In this document: positions 42,219-48,875 of the stretch, one piece after another
Numbering within the stretch: the first letter of the stretch is position 1
How the letters are laid out: the number at the start of each line of letters is the position of its first letter
Translations under genes and position numbers: made by a program
Assembly: GCA_029262455.1 (NCBI GenBank)
Contig: JAJCZJ010000091.1
Coordinates: 101,465 to 165,464 of the forward strand
Source of the DNA: Deltaproteobacteria bacterium
GTDB lineage: Bacteria > Desulfobacterota > Binatia > HRBIN30 > CADEER01
Length of the DNA stretch: 64,000 nucleotides
Reading direction: 5' to 3'
Notes under the pieces: model-generated
The model's database searches: none
What the model saw: only the letters and a program-made list of their open reading frames with translations
What the model was told of the DNA's origin: nothing

Positions 42219-43439
42219 TCAGAAGATGATCTCGTCGGCGATCAACTTGTCGTATCGATCGGGTGCGATTTCGAGGATTTCTTTGAAGACGTGATCGTTG
42301 TCGCGTCCCATGACCGGCCCGGGTTCGACGGCGGCTTCGGTGCGGCTGGTCTTCACGTAAGCGCCGTAGATCGTCTCTTTGAAGCCGAGCGGGTGTGTAA
42401 CTTCGATGTACGTTCCGCGTGCTTTGTAGTGGGGGTCATCCAAAAGGTCTCCGACATTCAAGACCGGTGCCGCCGCGACCCCTGCACCCTGTAGCTTTTC
42501 GGCCAGATCGCGGTCGTCGTGGTGTCTTGTCCATTCAGCTAGCTGCGAGTGCAGGGCCTCAATGTTCGTTACGCGTGCTTGCAGCGATTCAAAGTCGGGT
42601 TGGCTCGTCCAGGCGGGATCGCCCATCACGGACCGAAGACCGTTCCACTCGTCGTCGGTAAGCACGGCAATGCTGATCCATCGATCGTCGCCGGAGCACG
42701 GAAAGACGCCGTGCGGCGCTGCGGCGGCCAGCGGGTGACGATTGCCGATCGGGCCGGCATTGCGCCCGTTGAGCGCATAATCCATAAACGCCGGACCGAC
42801 CATGTGCATGACTGCTTCCTGCTGCGAGTAGTCGATGTGTTGGCCCTCACCGGTGCGGTCGCGGTGGCGCAGCGCGGCGATCACCGGAAAGGCGCCGAGG
42901 ATGCCGTTGTAGGGATCTGAGTAGGCGTTTTCGACAGGGATGGGCGGGCCGCCTGTGTAGCCGGTCAAGCTATCGAGTCCAGTCAGGCTGGTCAGACTCA
43001 GTCCATAGGTCCGGACGCTTTTCATCGGCCCGTCGAGGCCGGCAGCGGGCATCGAGAACATGATCGTATCGGGTCTCTCGGCCCGCAAAGTTTCGTAGCC
43101 GCAGCCGATCCGATCCATGGCGCCGGGGCCGAAGTTCTCGATGACGACATCGCATTTGGCTGCGAGGTTACGAGCGATCGCTTGCGCTTCTGGTTTCTTG
43201 AGATTGAGAGTTACGCTGCCGTTACCAGCCCAACATGCGTGATTCGAAAGTGAGCGATCGGGGCCGGGTTCGCCGCCGCCAAATGGTGGCAGCTTCCGAG
43301 TCAAATCGATGCGCGCTTTCGATTCGATCTTGTAGACCTCGGCTCCGAGGAAGGCCAGAGTCTGACCCGTCACCGGACCAGCCCAAACCCATCCAAAGTT
43401 GGCAACACGAATTCCTTTGAGAGGAAGATTCTTAGGCAT
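42219..43439 (-). CDS. CaiB/BaiF class III CoA-transferase
   Basis: The ATG at 43439 is preferred over 43487, which lies in repeat sequence. The 406-residue product has GIRVANFGWVWAGPVTGQTL, FLGAEVYKIESKARIDLTR, ERPDTIMFSMPAAGLDGP, the candidate nucleophile in VENAYSDPYNGILG and RDRTGEGQHIDYSQQEA. This matches the family III CoA-transferases. It is the second gene of a minus-strand pair; the 125-bp gap to its partner holds an inverted repeat. Its substrate is unknown. The pair may form one pathway or one heteromer; both carry the catalytic Asp. Confidence 0.9.
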   Translation of the reverse strand: MPKNLPLKGIRVANFGWVWAGPVTGQTLAFLGAEVYKIESKARIDLTRKLPPFGGGEPGPDRSLSNHACWAGNGSVTLNLKKPEAQAIARNLAAKCDVVIENFGPGAMDRIGCGYETLRAERPDTIMFSMPAAGLDGPMKSVRTYGLSLTSLTGLDSLTGYTGGPPIPVENAYSDPYNGILGAFPVIAALRHRDRTGEGQHIDYSQQEAVMHMVGPAFMDYALNGRNAGPIGNRHPLAAAAPHGVFPCSGDDRWISIAVLTDDEWNGLRSVMGDPAWTSQPDFESLQARVTNIEALHSQLAEWTRHHDDRDLAEKLQGAGVAAAPVLNVGDLLDDPHYKARGTYIEVTHPLGFKETIYGAYVKTSRTEAAVEPGPVMGRDNDHVFKEILEIAPDRYDKLIADEIIF

Positions 43440-43463
43440 GTCGGTTTTCCGTTCGATTGGTTT

Positions 43464-43551
43464 GATGCGCAGATGACGCGGATCCAAAGCCGCGCGGTGG
43501 GCGGAGAAGGCCCGAAAGCCCGTTTGTGTCGATCTGCGTCATCTGCGGATG
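43464..43551. repeat. Intergenic inverted-repeat element, copy 3 (variant)
   Basis: CGCAGATGACGC (43468-43479) and its exact reverse complement GCGTCATCTGCG (43536-43547) flank a 56-bp centre. Adjacent bases extend the match (GGATC against GATCT). It uses related words to copies 1 and 2 (CGCAGATGAACGC), with one A missing. It lies between the two minus-strand CoA-transferase genes. Confidence 0.65.
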
Positions 43552-43564
43552 AAGAAGTCCCTTG

Positions 43565-44770
43565 TCAGATGATGCCGTCGCTGCGTAGCTGAGCGATGTC
43601 GTCGGCGGACTTGCCGAGTTCTCCATAGACTTCGTCGTTGTGTTGGCCGAGTAGCGGTGCCGGGCTCTGCGGACCGCCGGGACAGGCCGGCATCTTGAAT
43701 GGTGCTCCCAGGTTGCGGATTTTTCCAGCGACCGGGTGGTCTTGTTCGACGATGTAGCCGCGGCTCTGGAGGTGTTCGTGTTCGGCGGCTTCGCCGACGG
43801 TGAAGACAGCAGACACCGGCACGCCATTGGCTTGGCAACGCTCCATGATCTCCATCTTGCCGTGTTCCATGGTCCACTGTTCGATGAGTGGATACATTGC
43901 GTCGGAATTCTGGGCGCGACTGAACATGTCCTGGAAGATGTCCATCTGCATCCACTCGGGATCGCCCATGGTCTTGGCAAGACCGTTCCACTGTGCCGTC
44001 TCGAGACAGAGAATCCATACGTGTCCGTCCTTGCAAGGCATGATCGTCGCGGGAGCACCGAGAGACATGCCCACCCCGGTGCGTTTGTCGAACTTGCCAT
44101 CTTGTGCGAAGGCGCCGATGTTTTGCCCGCCGACAAACGACGCCGCGATCGCCTCGGCGCAGGAAACATCGACGTGTTGTCCGCCACCGGCGTTGTCACG
44201 ACCGTAGATCGCCGCCAGACCCCACGATGCGGCGGCGACCGCACCGAAGTAGTCTCCGGAAAACGTGCCGTGCTCGAGTGGAGACTCACCCGGACGACCG
44301 CAGTAGCGGCTGCTGGCCCCGGTGAGGTGGTAGGCGTTGAGGTCGTAGCCGTTCCACTCGCTGTACGGGCCGGTCTGACCGAACGGCGTGATTGAGATCA
44401 TGACCAATCCCGGATTGATCTTCTCGAGTTCTGAGTACGCGAGTCCCCAGCCGCGCATTCGCTTCGGCAGGTTGTTCTCGATGAGCGCATCCGCGTCGGC
44501 GACCAACTCGAGGAAGAGGGAGCGACCGCCGTCTTCTTCGAGATTGAGGGTAACCGATTTTTTGGAAGTGTTGACGAACAAATGAAGGCCGCTCTTTTCG
44601 GGGTCGGGTTCATCGTCGGGGAAGGGCCCCCAGGTCCGTGCAACGTCGCCCTCAGGTGGCTCGACTTTGATTACGTCGGCGCCGAAGTCGGCGAACAACT
44701 TTGCGCAATACGGCGCCGACACCATTTGGCCGAGCTCGACGATTTTGATTCCATCCAGTGCTCCGGGCAT
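43565..44770 (-). CDS. CaiB/BaiF class III CoA-transferase
   Basis: AGGAG seven bases upstream supports the ATG at 44770. The 401-residue product has GIKIVELGQMVSAPYCAKLF, DFGADVIKVEPPEGDVART, GLVMISITPFGQTGPYSEW, the candidate nucleophile in HGTFSGDYFGAVAA and GRDNAGGGQHVDVSCAEA. It transfers CoA onto a carboxylic acid. It is the first gene of a minus-strand pair with the CoA-transferase ending at 42219. The 361-bp region upstream contains three inverted repeats that may be control sites. Confidence 0.92.
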   Translation of the reverse strand: MPGALDGIKIVELGQMVSAPYCAKLFADFGADVIKVEPPEGDVARTWGPFPDDEPDPEKSGLHLFVNTSKKSVTLNLEEDGGRSLFLELVADADALIENNLPKRMRGWGLAYSELEKINPGLVMISITPFGQTGPYSEWNGYDLNAYHLTGASSRYCGRPGESPLEHGTFSGDYFGAVAAASWGLAAIYGRDNAGGGQHVDVSCAEAIAASFVGGQNIGAFAQDGKFDKRTGVGMSLGAPATIMPCKDGHVWILCLETAQWNGLAKTMGDPEWMQMDIFQDMFSRAQNSDAMYPLIEQWTMEHGKMEIMERCQANGVPVSAVFTVGEAAEHEHLQSRGYIVEQDHPVAGKIRNLGAPFKMPACPGGPQSPAPLLGQHNDEVYGELGKSADDIAQLRSDGII

Positions 44771-44834
44771 CCGATTCTCCTAGTGCACGAGGCGGTGAAG
44801 GTCCAGTTGTGGGTGTTTGCCTGCCCGCATCGTA

Positions 44835-44916
44835 GATAACAAGAATTGGTTATCGAACCTATCGAAAATGGCATTATCGTGACGAGCAAGGTTAAACCTT
44901 GACTTCACCTGAGGTG
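44835..44916. promoter_or_regulatory. Three inverted repeats upstream of the minus-strand CoA-transferase pair
   Basis: GATAAC-N8-GTTATC (44835-44854), AAGGTT-A-AACCTT (44888-44900) and CACCT-G-AGGTG (44906-44916) lie within 150 bp of the start codon at 44770. They sit in the 361-bp gap 44771-45131, which has no gene. The rest of the gap holds a possible plus-strand promoter, TTTGGA and TATAGG at 17-bp spacing (44993-45021), for the gene at 45132. All are inferences from symmetry. Confidence 0.35.
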
Positions 44917-45131
44917 CGAGACTATCGAGCACGCCATCGGACGGTCGGAACTGAGGAGAGACGCTGGGTGAACCCGACACGCTTGCATCAACTTTGGAGT
45001 GCACTGCATCCTATGTATAGGAGCGTACCGAAAGTGCGCGGCATATCTGAGCGAGCGTACAGATAGACTTCGAGACGGACCGAGGGGAACGCGAGTGATG
45101 TTAGCTGCACCGAGTCGTTGGGGCCTTCCGC

Positions 45132-45860
45132 GTGAATGAAGAAGTGACGGTGGCCGAGCGTGGCGATTGGCACGGCCCTACGTCGGCGAGAGCCGTCCTT
45201 GTCTCGCTGTTGGTAGCCGTGCTCTTGGCTACACCTGTCTTGGGACAGGGGCCCGGGTGTTGTGGTGATCTGAACGATGACGGTCGTGTTGGCGTTGCGG
45301 AGCTCGTATCCCTGGTGAAGGTGGTGCTCGGCCAAGATGAAGTCGCGTTTTCATCTGTTGGAAACTGCGGCGAGCTGAACCGAGTGGGAGGGCGGGTCTC
45401 GGTCGCGGTGCTGCAGCGCTCTGTGGTTTCGGCGCTCCGCGGCTGCGGGCGCTGTGTGTTCCCATTGAACGATATGCCGATGGAGTGCACTTTTCGCGCC
45501 CAGTTGTGGTTCACCACTGGGGAGGTCGAGGTGGGGTGGGCTCGGTTGACTAACGGTCTCGTGGCGATGAATCCAGACGACGTCTCTGATGGATTTTCCC
45601 ACCATATTTTCTTCGGTGGTCTCATCGTCGAAGGAGTATTGGACCGGAAGTACATCACCAGAACGGGCTTCGATGGTTTTCTGCAAGTTGTTCCGTGGTA
45701 TCGGGATACCGGCACCACGGCGGTAGGTGAAGTTGCTTTGGCCGATGGCGGCCGGCGGCTCGCTTTGGAATTCACGGAACCCCAGTGGCAGATGGAGCGC
45801 CTCGAAGGCTTTTTTGACGAGGAATGTCAGTGGTCCGTGCAGATTGGAGGTTGTTTATGA
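45132..45860 (+). CDS. Secreted protein with N-terminal dockerin-like module
   Basis: This 242-residue predicted exported protein has a signal peptide (ARAVLVSLLVAVLLATPVLG, about 19-38). It is followed at once by an EF-hand pair: CCGDLNDDGRVGVAELVSLV is a good first loop; the second (GELNRVGGRVSVAVLQ) has lost Asp ligands. The remaining 135 residues are beta-rich with several Trp and Cys and are not recognised. In the other four dockerin-like proteins here the module is C-terminal or internal; here it is N-terminal. Its stop overlaps the next start by 4 bp, so it leads a three-gene operon ending with an Lgt-like protein. Confidence 0.75.
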   Translation: MNEEVTVAERGDWHGPTSARAVLVSLLVAVLLATPVLGQGPGCCGDLNDDGRVGVAELVSLVKVVLGQDEVAFSSVGNCGELNRVGGRVSVAVLQRSVVSALRGCGRCVFPLNDMPMECTFRAQLWFTTGEVEVGWARLTNGLVAMNPDDVSDGFSHHIFFGGLIVEGVLDRKYITRTGFDGFLQVVPWYRDTGTTAVGEVALADGGRRLALEFTEPQWQMERLEGFFDEECQWSVQIGGCL

Positions 45861-46051
45861 AGTGGACGGTCTTTGCGGTTTCATCAGTTTTCGTTTTGGC
45901 GGGGTGGCCAGGTGATGCGCATGGTGGGACAGTTACCGTTGAGCCTCCCGCATATCTTACTAGAGGGGTTGGGCTCGAGAACGCGACGGAGAAGGAATAT
46001 CGCGAGGCTCTGCGTGGCCATGGCTCTTTGCCCCCAGCGCTGAGTGACTGA
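45857..46051 (+). CDS. Small secreted protein, unknown
   Basis: The ATG at 45857 overlaps the preceding stop (ATGA). The 64-residue product has a signal peptide (MKWTVFAVSSVFVLAGWPG) and a short mature part of about 40 residues (TVTVEPPAYLTRGVGLENAT, EKEYREALRGHGSLPPALSD). I do not recognise it. Overlap and spacing (13 bp to the next gene) make it part of the same operon as the Lgt-like gene. Confidence 0.6.
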   Translation: MKWTVFAVSSVFVLAGWPGDAHGGTVTVEPPAYLTRGVGLENATEKEYREALRGHGSLPPALSD

Positions 46052-46064
46052 TTAGGTTCGGTTC

Positions 46065-46820
46065 GTGTATCCCTTTGTTGCGAATGTCTCGACGTACAGC
46101 GTCGTGTTGGCTCTGGCGGTTCTCGTCGGCACGGCGGTGTCAATTGGCATCGCCAGTCGCCGAGGAGTGCTCAACGCGAATGTTGCGTGGGGACTTGCCT
46201 TGGTCGCTCTCTTTAGTGTGCTCGGGGCGAAGTTTCATGGGGTGATCGAACGTGGTGGCAACTTTGGGACTTTCAGCGCCGAGCTCAGTGCCGGATATCG
46301 GTATCAGGGTGGTGTCCTTGGCGCTGGTTTGGGAGTCTTGCTACTTCGCGGGCGGCTAGGGGGCTTGAGTCCCCTAGCCCTCGCCGATGTAATGACGCCG
46401 GGGATTGGCGTGGCGATGGCGTTCGTCAGGATTGGTTGCCTGCTGAACGGATGCTGCTCGGGGAAGGTCTGCTCACTGCCATGGGCCATTACATTTCCGG
46501 CGAATAGCCAAGTTTTCAACACGCATCTGCGGCACGGAATCCTCGAATCGTCGGCGGCTTCCAGCCTGGCCGTTCATCCCCTTCAAGCCTACTTCGGCCT
46601 CTACTCGCTGAGCCTTGCCGCTCTGTCGCTTTGGTTGCTTGATCGAAAGCGTTTCGACGGCCAGGTTTTCTTGGTGTACCTGACCGCAGCCGGTCTCGGA
46701 AAATTTGTGCTGGAGTCTTTCAGGTTCACGACCATCCCGGTGGTCCAGCAGGCTGCCCTGGTGGTCGGGGTGCTGGGCTTGGTGACCTTGGTCGCCATTC
46801 GGGCGCGCAGCGCGCGCTAG
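46065..46820 (+). CDS. Prolipoprotein diacylglyceryl transferase-like membrane protein (Lgt family, variant)
   Basis: This GTG-started protein of 251 residues has about seven membrane segments and the Lgt layout: YRYQGGVLGAGLGVLLLRG at the place of the HGG loop and FVRIGCLLNGCCSGK, then SLPWAITFPAN, at the Lgt signature. In standard Lgt that signature reads about GRIGNFINGE; here Asn and Glu positions are Cys. HPLQAYFGLY and GKFVLESFRF match the C-terminal region. Lgt moves diacylglycerol from phosphatidylglycerol to a lipobox Cys. Neither operon partner has a lipobox, so the role of this paralogue is open. Confidence 0.8.
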   Translation: MYPFVANVSTYSVVLALAVLVGTAVSIGIASRRGVLNANVAWGLALVALFSVLGAKFHGVIERGGNFGTFSAELSAGYRYQGGVLGAGLGVLLLRGRLGGLSPLALADVMTPGIGVAMAFVRIGCLLNGCCSGKVCSLPWAITFPANSQVFNTHLRHGILESSAASSLAVHPLQAYFGLYSLSLAALSLWLLDRKRFDGQVFLVYLTAAGLGKFVLESFRFTTIPVVQQAALVVGVLGLVTLVAIRARSAR

Positions 46821-46829
46821 TTGCGAGAA

Positions 46830-46854
46830 GAGCTCGCGTATTCTGGGCGAGCTC
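46830..46854. terminator. Hairpin between convergent genes
   Basis: GAGCTCGC and GCGAGCTC form perfect 8-bp arms around a 9-bp loop in the 35-bp gap between the Lgt-like gene and the convergent phosphatase-like gene. It is probably a shared terminator, though no long U-tract is present. Confidence 0.5.
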
Positions 46855-46855
46855 G

Positions 46856-48229
46856 TTAGGCACTGTTGTGGTGGCGCCACTCACGGAAGTGGGCCATCGC
46901 AGGCTCGGTACACACGGTGTCGATGCCGCTTGATGCGCAGGCAACCGCGAAGTCTTCAATCGGTGCCGATATAGGTTCTGTCTCGTTGGGGTCCTTGGCC
47001 AGGTCAAAGTGTGTCGGCCCGTCGTGACGAAGAATGACTTTGTCGGCCCCCCCGATCCCGGCGACGAGGTTTTGGCGGTAGCGCTCTGCTGCGTGTGTAG
47101 CGTGCGGCGAGAAGAAGTGTTCGGCGATCGCGATTGGGTGGCGCTGTCGATAGTTGCTGTCGAGGATCGTGTCTTGCCAGGTGTGACCGAGCGTGGCGGC
47201 GCGCATCAAACCGAAGAGATCCTTGGTACTGACGATGTCCTCGACTGGTGCCGGCGCGATTCCTGGATGGTGCACATGCAGGGGGACATGCAAGTGTGTT
47301 TGCCACACCGATGAGTCGTGCAAGTACAGTCCATGATCGCCGAATGCTTCCCCGTGGTCGCTGGTGATGATGACCAGGGTGTCCTCGAGTGCACCCATTG
47401 CCTCGAGCGCTGCGTAAAACTCGGACAGCTTGTCGGACATCATCTCGACTGCATCGACATAGCGGTCGATCAGCAGTTGACGGTTTCTTTCTGAGAGTTT
47501 GAAATCTGGTGCTAGATAGGCGTGCCCCCCGAGCCGCGGAAGCACGAAGGGCATGCGGACCGCCTCTGCGAATCCGTTTCGGGCTAAGAGCGGGCGGATC
47601 ATCGATTTTTCGACGGGCGGGTAGGGTGCGTGCACGTCGTAGAGGTTGGCGAAAATGAAGAAGGGTTTCTTCTGGACGCGAAGAGATCGAATGCGATCGA
47701 TCACAATTCCGAGTGCTTCACGGTCTGCTGGGACGGTGGCTCGGGCGAAGTTGGCAAGGAACTCTCGGTTGTCTCGCTGAAGCGGATGAAAGAATCCGGT
47801 CGTTTCGATCTGCCTTCGAAACCGTGGCTTCGTGAGGGCAAGGACGACCGACATCACGTTGAGGCCCTTCAAATCCGATAGCACCAGGGTGTTGTGTTGG
47901 AACCCGCGGGTGACACCCGGCATCGTTCCATCAAAAATCGAGTTGCGGGTGACCAGCTCTGTATGAAATCCCTCTTTCGCCAGAAGCTCGGCGATCGTGG
48001 GTGAATCCCCGCGATATCCCATGGTTTGAAGGTGGGCTTCGTGCTGCGAGGGGAGGAGGCCCGTAAACATGCTCATGTGAGTCGGTAAGGTCCAACACTC
48101 GGTCGCATAAGCTTTCTGAAAAGTATGAGTGCGTGACGCTACTTTCTCGAAAAAGTTCTGTCGCTTGCTTCCCGCACTCAGCGCGAAGTCGGCCCGGAGA
48201 GAGTCTACGACGATAAGGCAGCAATTCAT
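46856..48229 (-). CDS. Alkaline phosphatase/sulfatase superfamily hydrolase
   Basis: This 457-residue protein has the sulfatase-superfamily core: IVVDSLRADFA (metal Asp, residues 6-16), CWTLPTHMSMFTGLLPSQHEAH at the nucleophile, NLYDVHAPYPP and LVIITSDHGEAFGDHG. The nucleophile motif is T-L-P-T-H instead of C-x-P-x-R, so it cannot carry the formylglycine of true sulfatases. A Thr nucleophile suggests phosphodiesterase, phosphatase or phosphotransferase activity. There is no signal peptide, so it should be cytosolic or act at the membrane face. It is divergent from the MAPEG gene and has a second superfamily member nearby. Confidence 0.88.
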   Translation of the reverse strand: MNCCLIVVDSLRADFALSAGSKRQNFFEKVASRTHTFQKAYATECWTLPTHMSMFTGLLPSQHEAHLQTMGYRGDSPTIAELLAKEGFHTELVTRNSIFDGTMPGVTRGFQHNTLVLSDLKGLNVMSVVLALTKPRFRRQIETTGFFHPLQRDNREFLANFARATVPADREALGIVIDRIRSLRVQKKPFFIFANLYDVHAPYPPVEKSMIRPLLARNGFAEAVRMPFVLPRLGGHAYLAPDFKLSERNRQLLIDRYVDAVEMMSDKLSEFYAALEAMGALEDTLVIITSDHGEAFGDHGLYLHDSSVWQTHLHVPLHVHHPGIAPAPVEDIVSTKDLFGLMRAATLGHTWQDTILDSNYRQRHPIAIAEHFFSPHATHAAERYRQNLVAGIGGADKVILRHDGPTHFDLAKDPNETEPISAPIEDFAVACASSGIDTVCTEPAMAHFREWRHHNSA

Positions 48230-48409
48230 TTATTTCATTCCGTCCAGCTTGTGTTATGGCCACCGTCGCCGGGTTGGGCCGGATGCTCGGGAGTTCGTGC
48301 GGGGTATCGTGGACATGCCGGCGCTTCGGTGATTTGTGGCGGCGTGCTACCGAAGAGAAGGTTGGGAGTCTCGTCCGGGCGGGGCTCTATGAGAAAAAGG
48401 AGCACAAGA

Positions 48410-48832
48410 ATGCCAGCGAGCGCAATCCTTTTGCCTGTCTTTGTATTGGGTCTCCTGTCGGTTGTTATGTTTGTCTGGATGGTGGCGACGCGGATTCCGG
48501 CAATGAGCAAAGCCGGCATCGATGCGCAAGAAGCGTGGGACACGTCGGCGCTGAAGATGTCCCTTCCGCAGAAAGTCTCTCAGGTAGCCGACAACTACAA
48601 TCACCTCTTCGAGCAGCCGACCTTGTTTTACGCGGTGGCGATTTCGATCGCGGTGCTCGGGCACGTCGATTCGCTGCATGTGCAGTGCGCATGGGCCTTC
48701 ACAATATTGCGGGTCGCTCATTCATTCGTGCAGGCCACCATCAATATTGTCAATATTCGATTTACCCTATTCCTACTTTCTTGGATTGCGCTGGCGACCA
48801 TGATCGTTCGCGAAGTGATCGCGCTGATCTGA
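48410..48832 (+). CDS. MAPEG-family membrane protein
   Basis: AAAGGAG upstream supports the ATG at 48410; longer frames from 48251 are not needed. The 140-residue product has four membrane segments and the MAPEG pattern: SAILLPVFVLGLLSVVMFVW, the conserved DNYNHLFEQPTLFYAV, and WAFTILRVAHSFVQATINIVN with the Arg/His/Asn cluster of glutathione-type MAPEG proteins. Members are trimeric membrane enzymes that conjugate or reduce lipophilic electrophiles, but many bacterial ones are uncharacterised. It lies 43 bp before the large phosphatase-like gene and may be cotranscribed with it. Confidence 0.88.
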   Translation: MPASAILLPVFVLGLLSVVMFVWMVATRIPAMSKAGIDAQEAWDTSALKMSLPQKVSQVADNYNHLFEQPTLFYAVAISIAVLGHVDSLHVQCAWAFTILRVAHSFVQATINIVNIRFTLFLLSWIALATMIVREVIALI

Positions 48833-48875
48833 GCCCTGAGGAACGCTGAGCTTTTGGCGACTTTTTTCGACTCCT

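Noticed and set aside
46856-48229. Formylglycine-dependent sulfatase
   Set aside because: The C-x-P-x-R (or S-x-P-x-R) motif needed for formylglycine is replaced by T-L-P-T-H.
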